This document shows positions 43,493 to 55,836 of a stretch of DNA of 64,000 nt, in pieces (position 1 is the first letter of the stretch; every line of letters begins with the position of its first letter). Below the pieces are notes generated by a model. The model saw nothing but the letters and a program-made list of their open reading frames with translations, searched no databases and was not told the origin of the DNA. The position numbers and the translations under genes are program-made. The stretch covers positions 434,001 through 498,000 of the forward strand of contig JAZGTN010000025.1 of assembly GCA_037783415.1 (NCBI GenBank). Direction: 5' to 3'. This DNA comes from Leptasterias polaris (taxonomy: Eukaryota > Echinodermata > Asteroidea > Forcipulatida > Asteriidae).

Positions 43493-45555
43493 CTGGAAGT
43501 ACTTTTCTTCCCAGCCTGAGCTACAGGACCAGTACATGGTGGAGGTGGTCAACCGCTTCCAGGCACTGGGGAAGGAAGAAAAGAGTGAAAAGGAGGACGT
43601 GGTGAATGAAGCAAGGAGGAGAGTGAGCGCAACTATACGTTACCAGCACTTTATCGAGGCCAACTCTGAAGCAATGAAGAGTCTACCCAAAGTGAAGCAT
43701 ATATAGAAGTTGCCACTCCGACCACCCTGATGTTATCAAAGCACGGAAAGAAGTTGAAGGAGGCATGAGAAATACATCAGGGGAAAATCTACTGAGTCCA
43801 AAGACAGCCTCAAGGCAGCCCAGGCTCGACTCTTTGAGGTGTACGACACACTTAATAATAGGAAGGAGGAGCTAGAGCGCAAGATCAGTGAGGTAGAGGC
43901 AGCAAGCGATGGGATGCGACACGGAGAAGCGTGGAAGATCGTGAATGAGATAGGTGACATTAAGAAGACCAAGGCGAGTCAAATCAGCTGTCCTACACCT
44001 GAAGAACGGGTAAAGACTTGGTTTAACCACTTCAAGAACCTGCTGGGCGACCCCCAACAGTCACCGAGGAGGATGAAAACATACAGGATGTCATATAAAT
44101 AGATATCGAAATAGATGATGGACCCTTCAAAATGGAGGAGCTCAGGAAGTTTAAGACATCTCTCAAGCTAGGGAAGAGTGCGGGTCCGCCGGATGGCATA
44201 CCTCCAGACATCATGCTCAAGTTTTGTAAACACAGCACTAATGATGAATGACAAACCTGCCCAATGGTCCTTATCCAGCATCATCCCAGTCCCCAAATCC
44301 GGCAATCTGAGGGAGACCGACAACTACCGTGGGATTAGCCACACGTGTACACTAGCCAAGATCTATAACCGCCTGATTCTCAACCGTATAAGGACGGCCA
44401 TAGATCCCAAGCTGAGGTTCAACCAGAATGGCTTCAGGGAGAAGAGGTCTACGGTTACACAGATTCTGGCCCTGCGGAACAATCTACCTGCTGTACTGAC
44501 TTTCATTGACTTCAAGAAGGCCTTCGACTCTATCCATCGAGGCAAAATGATCAAGATCTTGAAGGAATATGGAGTCCCCCCTCGACTTCTCAAAGCAATT
44601 GAGGCTACTTACACCGGCACCATCGTCAAAGTTGTCACCCCCGACGGAGACAGTGATACATTTAACATTCTTGCTGGAGTCCTTCAAGGTGACACACTGG
44701 CGCCTTTCCTGTTCATCCAGTGATTCATCATCGTTCTCGATTTAATACGCTCTGAGACAGGCACTCAAGGAGCACGAAGATCTGGGCTTCACCATCACAC
44801 CAAGGAAGTCCAGAAGAATTGGTCCAGTCACCCTATTTGATCTTGACTTTGAGCTGCTGAGCAGAGTGGAGTCGGAATGTGAGAAAGTAGGGCTTCACCT
44901 CAACGCCAAGAAAACAAGAGTACACCGTGTTTAACATCAGTGACCATGATGCCCTGATGACCAACGGTGGTGCATCCCTCAAGCTCAATGACGACTTCAA
45001 ATACCTCGGTGCCAGGATGCATAGTACTGTAAAAGACATCAAAGTACGGAAGGCCCTGGCATGGAAGCTCTTCATGACATGAAGAAAATCTGGAGGTCAA
45101 ACCTGTCAAAGATGCTCAAGGTGAGATACTTTCAAGCGGCAATTGACTATTGAGACGATTCAATTCTCTACGGTAGTGAGACATGGACCCTCACAGCAGC
45201 ACTGACCAAGTCACTCAATGGGTGCTACACCCGGATGCCAAGGAAGGCATTGGGCGTGAGCTGGAAGGCCCATATGACAAATGCCGAGCTCTATGGCAAC
45301 CTGCCAAAGGTCTCGGAGAAGATCAAGTCAAGACGTCTAAGCATTGCTGGACACTGCGTCAGGCATCCGGAGCTACCAGCATATAGGGTGATCCTGTGGG
45401 AGCCAAAAAATGGAAAACCAAGCAGAGGGAGGCCAATCAAGAACATGGTAAAGACGATGAAAGAAGATACAGGGTTGGAGAATACGGATGAACTAACCGG
45501 CTGCATGAGTGATCGTGATGTGTGGCGTGTGTATCATCGCGCTCGTCTCAAGTAG
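43493..45555 (+). pseudogene. LINE reverse transcriptase, catalytic box deleted
   Basis: Recognisable parts are a linker (43452-44102), then the fingers and palm in 44178-44723 (IIPVPKSGNLRETDNYRGIS, NQNGFREKRSTVTQILAL, LTFIDFKKAFDSI, AGVLQGDTLAPFLF). The next block reads LFDLDF and jumps straight to ELLSRVESECEKVGLHLNAK near 44850, so the [FY]ADD dyad and its surroundings are missing. Later frames hold DFKYLGARM and GHCVRHPELPAYRVILWEPK. Several frameshifts are present. No activity is possible. Confidence 0.88.
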
Positions 45556-45715
45556 CCACTTGGGTCGACGGAGTGAGTGAGTGAGTGAACAGAAACAGTC
45601 ATCTTGTTAAATGGGGGTTGTTTGAGTTTTTGTCTTGTTTTGTGTTGAAGTGTTACATACGAAGTGTGGACCTGAGAACAAAAAGGTCCACACAATGTAG
45701 GAACTTCAAACAATA

Positions 45716-46310
45716 GAGAGGTTTCGCAAGGCTACGGATACAGATACGGATACGGATACGTCGACACTTTGTGTGTTCACGTGACGCGTAACCGTGGCTT
45801 CCGTGTTTTGCGTGCGCGTTGACAACGGATACGGGAGCTCATACACGTACGTTAAAAACGGATACCGTTTTGCTGATTTTAGTTGTATTTTTGCCCTAAA
45901 TTACAAACATTTTCCCCGGTATTGCTTTTAAAGATGTCATTCGTGACATAGATAGAAATGTGTTCATCATTTCTAAGCAAAATATTGGGAAAATGCAGTA
46001 TAAACAGTCGTCTCTATTTCGACATGCTTGCCGGAAACTTTCTTTACACGCGTTTAACGTGGGGGTCCGAAAACGATCAGTTAAACAAAAATACTATTCA
46101 ATCAAATTCTCCAATGCACAAGAACTTACACAAAATGTTTTTGGATTTGTTTTGCTCGCAAAACATATGCCAATGTGTGTCTATACTTTGGCCCAGGCCT
46201 GACACATAACTCTATGATTGCGAAACAAAATCTGACGCGCATCTAACGTGAACGGATACGGATATCGTATCTGTATCTGTATCCGTATCCGTACGCTTGC
46301 GAAACCTCTC
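45716..46310. mobile_element. MITE with GAGAGGTTTCGCAAG ends and GGATAC hexamers
   Basis: The ends are inverted repeats (GAGAGGTTTCGCAAG and CTTGCGAAACCTCTC), flanked by TA on both sides, as for Tc1/mariner-type targets. Just inside each end lie 4-5 tandem GGATAC hexamers, in mirror orientation. Length 595 bp, no gene. A diverged copy opens the window (1-256). Confidence 0.88.
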
Positions 46311-46699
46311 TACACACGTCCACACACACATCTCTGTGGTGGTGCATACACTCTTTTGACAATCCCACATGAAGAGAGAGAAGACTAGTAGCAAGTCTAG
46401 CCATAAGGCTACTCTCGTGGGTGCTCGGTAGGATTGCATTACGTTGATATAAACGTAATCAGAATCCACGCTGGAAAGAAAAGGCCATTATACATGTATA
46501 GCTATTGCACGGACTGTGTTACATGTCTGAGCTGACTGAGTTACGAACCTGTGTGGGTGTTTCCTTCTCAACTGTATCGCATCCGTTATTGGAACTATGG
46601 TTGCTACTTTTAGATTTTGTCGAAATTAAGGAAAATGTATAGCGTTGATTGTCTGAGTCAAACTGAAAATTATAAATTTGTAGGGATTGAACTAAAACT

Positions 46700-47175
46700 C
46701 TTCACTCCATGACGAGATACTGACTTGAGACTTGACTTCAATTCCTATCCTATACAACTTCCTTTACTGACTTATAGTGAAACCTCCGTCTTCTATAACA
46801 CAATAAGGAATTTGAGGCTTGACTTGAGGCGATCGCCTTTCAGGACTTGAACTTTGACTTAAGTCTTCTTGCCCTTAAGAATTTGAGACTTTAGCTGAGA
46901 CATAGCCTTTAAGGACTTGAGACTATATGCAAGTTAACTGGTTTGAGACAATTGCTTTCAGACTAATTACCTAAAAATCCAAGGATTTGAAACTTGACCA
47001 AAGACTTGCCCTAATGGTTTGAGACTTAATACTTGACATGCTTATATAAAACAAAAGACTTGAAATTCAACCTGAGACAATTGCCTAAGAATTTGAGACT
47101 TATTGCACTGAGACTTTCTTTAAGACTTGAGACTTGTCTTTAGGGCTTGATTGGGGTTTGTTCTTAATGACCAGT
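46700..47175. repeat. Degenerate GACTTGAGACTTGAC array
   Basis: The stretch is loosely repeated ACTTGAGACTT words with irregular spacing of 15-40 bp. Non-coding. 46311-46700 and 47180-47590 hold nothing recognisable. Confidence 0.65.
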
Positions 47176-47593
47176 GGAACCTGATTGTTCAAGACCATGA
47201 TCTATAGGGCCTACCAAGTGTTAGCACAAAAGACGTGAAAACTAATTAGTTAATTAGTACAGTGATAGAATATTGAAAAGCTGTCTATAGATAACACAAA
47301 AATAACAATGCATGCATTAAAAGATTCGATATCATGGTATTCAGCACTGTAATTGGAGAAGCCAACAATGTTAATTCATTTCTTTTAATGTACGCAAATT
47401 TGACAATACATTTTAATGACAGTGGTTTTTTCAGTTTATGGTTTACCCTGGCCTGACCTCGAACTTAAAAACTAATTTAAAGGAAATCGTTTATTCGTCC
47501 GGTCTTTACTTTTTATGTTTGTGTACCTCGTGCCACTGAGTGTTAAGTGTTAAGAGGGACGAGGTATATTCAATTGGAGTTAATCATGCATAA

Positions 47594-47622
47594 CATGTAC
47601 ATGTACATGTACATGTACATGA
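47594..47622. repeat. ACATGT microsatellite
   Basis: About five ACATGT units, a self-complementary hexamer common in echinoderm DNA. Confidence 0.9.
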
Positions 47623-47929
47623 TGTACTTGCGAAAGGAAGCGCGTGGATTGCCCGTTTTCCGCACACGCACACACACGCATACGACAATTCACCTTTATT
47701 ATTATTTATGCACAATGATCAAGAACGTCGACAACAGCTGATGCTCGGATCCGGGCTTACGTACAGTACGTCAAAGCAAGCACACACATTTCATACACTC
47801 AACAGAAACGTCTCCAAACCTGAGTTTGTGCAGAAAAATATCCCGTTTCCTGTGAAATTGGGGCAGGTTTTTTGTTTAATGTATTTAGCACACACGACCG
47901 GTGTGTTTTGTTCGTGAAGGCGCAGCTAT

Positions 47930-48258
47930 CGAGTATTTGAACGGGACTATACTATACTAGCAGCTGACGAGAGATGGACACTATTTTTTCTTAACTGGAG
48001 ACCTGCTGTACAAGAACAACGTATTGTGCGTGTGGCACATGTACAGTAGTAGGGCATCTGCTGATTATAGTTGCGATTTTTGTGTAGCTGAATTGCACAA
48101 TAATTCTCCAGGAGTACCAGAAACCGAGAGGAATATCAACGGGTGGATGAGACGGGGAGGCCCGGTGAGCTGAGGTGACCGCTGACAGACACGGTGTTAT
48201 CCTACCGTTTTACGGAGGTGGTATTTTTTTTCAACAACACATCCCTATTGACAGATAT
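47930..48258 (+). other. Possible non-coding first exon
   Basis: A moderately GC-richer stretch ends in GATATCG|GTGAGTTTT, a strong donor match at 48259. It has many stops, so it would be 5' untranslated sequence. No promoter element is clear. A weak suggestion only. Confidence 0.18.
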
Positions 48259-48770
48259 CGGTGAGTTTTACATTGGTGATTTCCTCTACTAGCGTTCATC
48301 GTGAGGTAAAATGACCATATCCGACAGCCACACTTTTCATGCACTATATAAAATGAAACAGTAATTTATTATTTACTTCAATGAGATATTGCTTTTTTGT
48401 TAACAATGAGTGAACAAGTGGCAGTCGTAATACGGACATTTTTCCTGTCGTTACACTGCATGGTTTGAAAATTAACATTTTTGTTTGTGTCTGCGCGGTC
48501 GCCATGGCTATAAATCAGCATATCCCTCTTTGAAAACAGGTCACTTAAAAATGTAATATATTCCTTGCTCTAGCTTTATATGTTAATTAAGGTCGGACAC
48601 GATGAACAATCTGTATACAGAGTGTTATTCTTAGACGGTGTTCGGCCGTTTTTGCGATTGGTTGAAGGTTCCGGTATTCACGGCTCCCTCTCCCGATGGA
48701 AAATTATGTTCCCCACACAATTTGAAAGGGGGGGGGGGGGGTGTTCTTCAATGAATATCGTAAATCACTG

Positions 48771-48970
48771 CCCAATTTTATAGAGCTTCTTATAGCACAA
48801 AAAGTAGCTAAGCACACCTGAATAATGCTTACCAAAATATGGTTACCAGCCAAAATACAAATTTTCATGTACAATCTGTGACTAGTATCCTTCTACCTAG
48901 CAATTTTTTGCTTAGCAGAATTTTTTTTAAAGCAATTTTCTGCTTTATGCAGCTCTTTGAAATTGAGCCC
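48771..48970. mobile_element. MITE, GGGCTCAATTTCAAAGAGCT type, 200 bp
   Basis: The ends are inverted: CCCAATTTTATAGAGCTTCT at the left, AGCTCTTTGAAATTGAGCCC at the right. Inside are AAAAAGTAGCTAAGCAC and TTACCAGCCAAAATAC, shared with 58284-58482 and 18866. Confidence 0.85.
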
Positions 48971-48974
48971 AGCT

Positions 48975-51900
48975 GGGTGGAAGTGTGGAAGCTTGCTTCG
49001 GTTTCAGACCCTCCATTTTGGTCTATTTTCCTACAACCCTGTTTTAAGCACAAAACAAATTGTTGCTTAAAACTTTGCTAAGCAGAGACCAGGCAATGTA
49101 TTGTATATCAGTAACAAATAGCATACAGTGTCACATAGGCCTACTATTTTCGCTGATGATCTTTTTTTTCTGGTTAGTAGAAACGGTTTGCACGCTTAGC
49201 CAGTCTTAAGCATCTCTTATGATGTGACGTTGAGAAACTATTATTAACGAAATAGTATGGTCTAAAATCGGTTGCATAGATTTTGCAATCCTGGTGGTAG
49301 TTTTTGTGGCGAACGGAAACAGTTTACTTAGGCGCGTCTTTGTTCTGTGGTTGGTTGTAGGGTGTGGTATGGGGGCGGGAGGACATGAATGTGCCGGAGT
49401 TGAGTGTGCTTGTTGGTGGTTACACAAGTAACAGAGTGTCAGTCTGGTCATGTTTGCACAACATTGGTAAGATTTCGCACATAACTTACATGGTGTGATT
49501 GTCATGATGGTGGGAAAAAATCCATTGAATTATCAATTTCTTTAAAAGTTACGCTTCTAGATTGACACTAATCGATTAGTTTTTTTTTATCCCTGATGCA
49601 AAATTCAACATCTATTAAATCGTTGCGGTACCCGCTGCTAAGGATTCGAACAGCCTCTTTCAGTCTGTATCAACTGTTTTTACAGACTTTCCCGGCCATT
49701 TTCGGCAAAAATCGGCCAATTTAAATGTCGTGCCAAGTTGAAAGATCATCAAATCCTCAGAATAAATGGGAAACCTATTACACAAATCTCAACTCGACAA
49801 AAAAGGGAATTCTGAACACACATATCTAGGTGTATAGCAAGACGTTCCTCTGCAATACATTTTGTTCACGTTATTTCAAAAGATAATCAAGGTGTTACTG
49901 ATTAAGACAATACAGCGAACTCGGAATCTTAACTTGTTGGCATCATGAGCCTGCCAAGTGTTGGTTAACACCACGCTTCCGATATTGGATCTGTACAGGA
50001 CAACAAATAATAAATAATTATACCCTTTTTGGTTTTCATGACAAGGATGTTTTTTTTAAGAAACATACATTCAGACAATGTTTATGAATAGAATTTCTAC
50101 CAACTTCCTCATTTTAGAAACCAAAGCTTGAGTCATGTCAGTATCTCACTAATGAGTTGTGGTGGTTTCTGAGGAGACCAGTGGGTCCGGTGGTGTAACA
50201 ATTTGACGTTTCGCTTGGTATACCCCAAATGTCTTCACGAGAAAATTAGAGTGTACATTTCATCGTCAAAACCTTAAAATGTTACACAACCAGTTCGTTT
50301 TAAAATCACCAAAACTCATTTAAAAAAAGAAGATATAAGTTTCTACAACTTCCTTTATTGTTTTCAGATGTTTTCCCACTCCATTTCACTCCATTTGGTC
50401 TATTGTCCGGCCATGGTCCATTGTAACTCAGAAAACACACTGCAACAAAATAAATAGGAAAATAGAATTAGCTGTGGCGAACTGCTTACCAACCAAAAGA
50501 TGATAAAATTAACATCTATTAAAGACTTAGGCCCTATGATTTAAAATGAAAAATAAGGTATGCTAAACTGATCAAATTATATTCTTTCAAAGAAAGAGGA
50601 TTGTTTCTTGTTTTTTTGAAGAGTGAATTCGTTCCTTTTCGACTGCTGAAATCCAAACATGCAACGGTGGCACGGTCCTTAAATTCTATTTTTAAGCATG
50701 ATAATTGGCCCTTGGAAAAAAGTTAGAAAATTTTGTTTGAAGAAAAACAGCTGACCTATACATTATTACACAAAGGTTTTGATAGGATTTTCATTCTATT
50801 TAATAACCTAATTTTGCTGATTTTTCTGTGGGCCCCAAAATCAGAATGGCTGAATATCATGTCTGTACTTTACTGACTGTGTGGCAGTGAGTGTAGGCCT
50901 ATTTATTATTTATTTATTTGGCAATTTCACATAAAAATTCCTTCCTTCTGCAGTGTAGTGACATAGGCTAGATAGATAGATGGACATAAAAATACAAAAC
51001 ATGATACAACTCCTAATCATGAAAAGGAAACCAGCTAGAATTAATGAAAGATTTGATGTACTGATTCATAGGCTATACAGTTTATAATGATTGAGCTTTC
51101 AGCTGATTCAAATAACTTTTCTCTCGATAATTACGGATCCTGTTCTTTGAATGCAAAACTCAGTGTACAAGGGGCGCAATGCGGCCTTACGGGAGCGCCT
51201 AATTTGATTAGTGTAGTCAGGGGTGAAATCTGCAAGGTGTCGACAGGTGTTAATTGAACATCGCCTGTATAAGGCATACAGCGGGAACAGCGGGGCTCTT
51301 CAGCACTTTAAAGGTATTATACAGGATTAGTAAAGCTGACAAAATATATATAGTCGCAGTGTATGTAATCAAGAAATAACAAACCTGTGAAATTTTATGG
51401 CTCAATATGTTGTGTGAGTCGGATAAAACAGTGGAAAAAACATGTAGAATATTTCAGCGTGTGAACACATTATCCATAATATTGGTTGTAGGCCTAATCT
51501 AACCGAAATCAGCTGTTGCGTTTTTTAAGTTTATACTTTTCAGATACATTTTTTTCCCGAAAGACTTCATTTAAAAGGAAATATTTCACAGACAAATTTG
51601 TTTTAGCATGAACTTCATTATCAGTATACCGTAAGCTTTCAGATCATAATCAGTAACGTAAAGCTTTTAGTTTATAATCAGTACCGTAAGCTTTCACTCA
51701 CCAACTCCAATTGTATAATACATTTATCCTTTAAAGAACAGGGTTGGTACGGTATATCGAGAACAAAAATCATTTACATTTCAAACCTGAATTTCAATCT
51801 CTAAACAGAATTGAGCCAGATCCGTGTCACGTGGGGTGAACCCAATTCTGACGCAGAATCAGAGTTAATCCCATTTTCAAACCGCTTTCCGGGTCAGGGC

Positions 51901-52335
51901 CACTGGGCCCAGAGTCCAGGTCAATCCTGACCCGGGTTTTGAAGAGTGTAGGCCTACCAGTGCCCAATTCTCTAGAAAAATACTGTCAAAGTCGATAGAA
52001 TATATTAGAAGAAACCCGAAATCAATATTGCTTATTTTGATCGCTGCAATCGAACAATACACATGTGTAGAATATTCACTCTAAAATATTGTTCGTTGTT
52101 TTTACTCAACCGCCGTGAACACAACATTATTTGATGAATTGCTCACCCATTGGTTGGAGCATAGAGCAATGGCTGGAGAATACCTTTATTAAAACAACAA
52201 AATGGGAAACAATTTCCAATTCATAGTTCACATACTTTCCCTTTAAGTTTATCAACGGGCTGGTTGGGGTAGTTCTGAGGTGTTGATGAATTGTGTTGCC
52301 AACGCGCGGTGGACTAGTATGGTGGCCCTGAAGGG
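48975..52335. other. No gene recognised
   Basis: The 3.4 kb hold scattered short open frames without recognisable motifs. A 99-codon minus-strand frame (49505-49206) has several cysteines (CKLCAKSYQCC) but no match I know and no splice support. 51790-51950 contains GACCCGGGTTTTGAA words related to 61180-61380. Confidence 0.5.
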
Positions 52336-52339
52336 ACAC

Positions 52340-52565
52340 GCACATCGCAAATATCTTTGCAAATATCTGCGATGTCGCAAATATATTTGCAAATATTTGC
52401 GATGTCGCAAATATCTTCGCAAATATCTCGCAAATATCTTTGCAAAATATTTGCAATGTCGCAAATATCTTTGCAAATATTTGCGATGTCGCAAATATCT
52501 TTGCAAATATTTGCATGCTGTCGCAAATATTATCGCATACTTTGTCGCATACTTTGTTGCATAGT
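52340..52565. repeat. GCAAATATTTGCGATGTC palindromic minisatellite
   Basis: About eight units of 26-30 bp read TCGCAAATATCTTTGCAAAT, ATTTGCGATG. Each unit has GCAAATATTTGC, a perfect 12 bp palindrome, in many copies. Frames on both strands are repeat translation. Confidence 0.9.
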
Positions 52566-52590
52566 TTGCATATTTGTGCCGGGCATTTTT

Positions 52591-52939
52591 TCAAGAGCCT
52601 AAAGGGTCTTAAAGTTTTTTGGGTTCCAGCCTTCATTCCATTAATGTACACACAGATGTGTAGTCGGTCTATCTGGTAGTATTATTGTGTGCCGGTGTCA
52701 TGTAACATGGGCTAAGGCAAAAGAGGGCGACCACTACTTATCCTACCTCCATGATTGCTCCATGCTCCATGTAATGGTTATACCATCTCCATGGTTATAC
52801 CATGGAGCAATGCGGAAAGAGCAAAAGAGTAATCAACCATTCCCAAACTGCACCCGACTACCCACCCGAGTGTACATGTTAATGGAATGAAGGCTGGAAC
52901 CCAAACAACCTTAAGACTCGGACCCTTTAGGCTCTTGAA
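52591..52939. mobile_element. MITE with TCAAGAGCCTAAAGGGTC ends
   Basis: Inverted ends of about 60 bp share CAAGAGCCTAAAGGGTC, TTGGGTTCCAGCCTTCATTC and CATTAA. Length 349 bp. The centre has CTCCATGGTTATACCATGGAG-like palindromes. Positions 52945-55390 hold no convincing gene; a 62-codon hydrophobic minus-strand frame starts MVNRRKIIYSFVLYSVVL near 55108. Confidence 0.87.
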
Positions 52940-55397
52940 ACAAAATTATACGAGCAGAACAAAGAACTACTTGTTTTGGGCGTCCGTGGTCAATCCCTCA
53001 CAACTTTTGGGCGTGTGGCGATAAAACCTTTCAATTTGTGTTAAGATTGCCAAAGCGACGACAAGTTTTATCAAAACACTACGGGAAATAGGAGAAAGGC
53101 ATTAGCAGTTATGTGCAAAATTGTATTTTCCAGACAACTGAGCGTGATTGGTCAGTTTTCAGGAGGGTTAAAATTCTGCAAGAGGAATGGGAAAACATGA
53201 CTGGGGGTTATTCTAACAAGAAAAATGTAACAGTAATGCCTTATAGTTTCTGTAAGGAGCCATTTTATTGCGTTTAGGGCCTACGGTCTTTTGTTCCTGG
53301 AAAAGGGCACCTGTGTGTGTCTGGCTGGCAGAAGGGCGTAATCTGAGCAAACGACAAGCTGAAACAGAAAGCAAAGGATATAACAAAAGATGATTACAAA
53401 CGTAAATAAAATGGGAATAAAATATTTCCTGAAACGTGAATGTATTCGTTGTTTCAAAGTAGGCCTATTTGTATTTTGGAAACATGGTACATAGTTCCCG
53501 CTCGCAATAGACTGTGCAAGTCTCGCACATATTAAAACACTGTGCAAGTCTCGCGCGTTTTCGAACAATGGAACCAGTATTAAAGTTTGTTTCCTGCGTT
53601 AAAGCAAACACCGTTGGACCAAAGTGGTCCTCAAAATGTTCAAATACGCGCGAGACTTACTTATAGTCTATTCGGAAAATTCAGAATTCACAAACCTCGA
53701 ATATCTCAAAAACAGTAATATTAGAAGCTTGCTGGTGATTTCTGACGTACTCTAACCATGAGGTTTGTATCATTTGAGGGGAACGTGTGCAGCCTTGAAC
53801 CACCGGCACGTGACGGAATTAAATTCGCTCTAACTACAAAATACCTTGAACCGTTCATGCTTTGGTGGTTTTAGAATCTCTGAAGTCATGAAGGATACTA
53901 TTAATGTCCGCTTTGTTCAAGGAATTGTTTTAATGATCATCGGGGGGAAATACACACATGTTTTTAATACAATGATTGGGTTGTCTTCTACCTCAATGTC
54001 TCTATGTACAAACTTATACTTTGTCTTCTAGTTCTACCTCAATGTCTCTATGAACTTATACTTCAGAATTTGGGAATCGTCCTTTGAAATGGGAGGGGCA
54101 AAGATTGTTTTGGGTTGGATTTCGTTTCTCGTGAAAATGTGAGGAACAGGGGTGCTGACAAAACAATTCAGAAACTGTGATTTAGATCTAGGGGTGTATA
54201 GTGTTGAAACTATGATATTTCCACCTTTTGATAATCCCTGGAGTTATAGATTAAACGGAGCTCTTGTGAACAGTATCCTCAGTGCTGCATGGAGAGGGTA
54301 TCAAAGAGTACGACTTGTTTACTTTTGTAGAAAAATACAGCATTGTTTTGTTTAAAAGTCCGAAATTTCTCATCCCTGGTGAGGGAATCAGATGTAATGG
54401 GTAGCTTTGAGATCCATGTTTCTTGGACACTAAAACTTATATTATAAGGTTAGAAAGGAATTAACTCTGTCCCCAAAACATTCAGTGTAGTCAATAATCA
54501 TACAATGGCAAAGCAATAATTATACTGAACAGAGAAGAAAAAAGTACATATCTCAAGTTTAAAAGTGACGATATTCATACGATTGTGTATAAAACCTAAA
54601 TAGCGGGGAGGCTAAATAACATCCCTAATACTAATTTTCATGTTTCACTGTGGCCAGTAGTGATTAAGCCTATACAATACTGTTTTTTGCTTTATGAAAA
54701 CAACGGGGTCAGACTCTTATACACTTCTAGCCTCGTTCCGGTGGATACAAACAAGATAGATGCAGTCTCAGTCTATGACCCTAAAGTTTAGGAACCATGG
54801 CTTCGACTTGGACTGCGGTTTTTATTAGGCTCCGTCAATTACTTTGAAAACGTTCGGGGTTTTTGGTATGGGGCTTCAAACTGGCAAACGGAGCCTATAT
54901 AGGCTAGGCCCTACAGCCAAGCCAAAAACTTAGTTTCAAATTGGCAATTGATGTACAATTTGTATCCCTCATCGTGTTTAATATCCTGCGAAATCACGTC
55001 TGACAACTTTAATAACAGAATGGCAGCGAACATAACATAGTTTGATAAAACGACACTGTATAAAACAAATGAGTATATAATTTTACGACGATTGACCATA
55101 ATTTCCTGGCACTGCTGCTTACCGTGGAATTCTCCGCTCACAACCCACAGATTCACGCGCTTTACGCTTCGAGGTAAGCGGTGCGCATGCCATGAAACTG
55201 AATCTTGGTGACGTACGTGCTAAACAATAATCTCAATAATTTATGGAAAGAGCACATAATTATAGAATATCGTTTATGTAAAGTTTAGACTTTCACCGGC
55301 ACCCATAAATTGCTGAAAGATAAACGCCATATTTTGTTAACGGATTACAGTAAGTGCAAGGTTTACAATTATGTAAGCTCCGAATTAGGAAAAATGC

Positions 55398-55553
55398 TCA
55401 CCTATAGCCTGTGGGGCCGGGGATCACCTATAGCCTGTGGGGCCGGGGATCACCTATAGCCTGTGGGGCCGGGGATCACCTATAGCCTGTGTGGCCGGGG
55501 ATCACCTATAGCCTGTGGGGCCGGGGATCACCTATAGCCTGTGGGGCCGGGGA
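55398..55553. repeat. Minisatellite, six 26 bp units
   Basis: Six copies of a unit starting TCACCTATAGCCTGTGGGGC, one with a single base change (GTGTGGCC). Non-coding. Confidence 0.95.
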
Positions 55554-55812
55554 TCTGGAAGACGCGAGTTTTATATTCAGAGAACCTCATCCAGTACTTA
55601 TTATGCGATTAAAGAAGTCTTGCTCGTGCATCTGTATGGAAAATATACGTTGTACAGGGAAAGGAAAACTACACAATTTCGAGGCAAACTTGTGTGGATC
55701 ATTATATTCTACTTTTAAAACAACTTTCTAACCATAATGTGCATTTCATAACAAACGGTTTCAAACGCTTTTCATAGCCCAAATCGCCCAATCCAAGGCA
55801 ACGGTTCCCTTT

Positions 55813-55836
55813 AATATCGCTCGGCCACGACACGCC
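55813..55836 (-). mobile_element. SINE head fragment
   Basis: GCGTGTCGTGGCCGAGCGATA on the minus strand matches the start of the tRNA-derived SINE at 11324 and 11847. The rest is missing. 55840-57220 holds no recognised gene. Confidence 0.55.

Larger units (their letters stand above)
42389..45592 (+). mobile_element. RTE-like LINE, near full length but dead
   Basis: In order: a 5' stretch (GTAGTACAACTGGTTAGGCG), an APE endonuclease (about 42785-43450), a linker, the reverse transcriptase (about 44115-45100), a C-terminal region (45235-45555), and a GAGTGAGTGAGTGA tail at 45572-45590. A short 3' end with a simple-repeat tail fits RTE-type LINEs. Exact ends and target duplication were not found. 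Confidence 0.85.

Noticed and set aside
49206..49505. Cysteine-rich 99-codon frame
   Set aside because: Spacing of cysteines fits no zinc-finger type I know, and there is no splice or start context.
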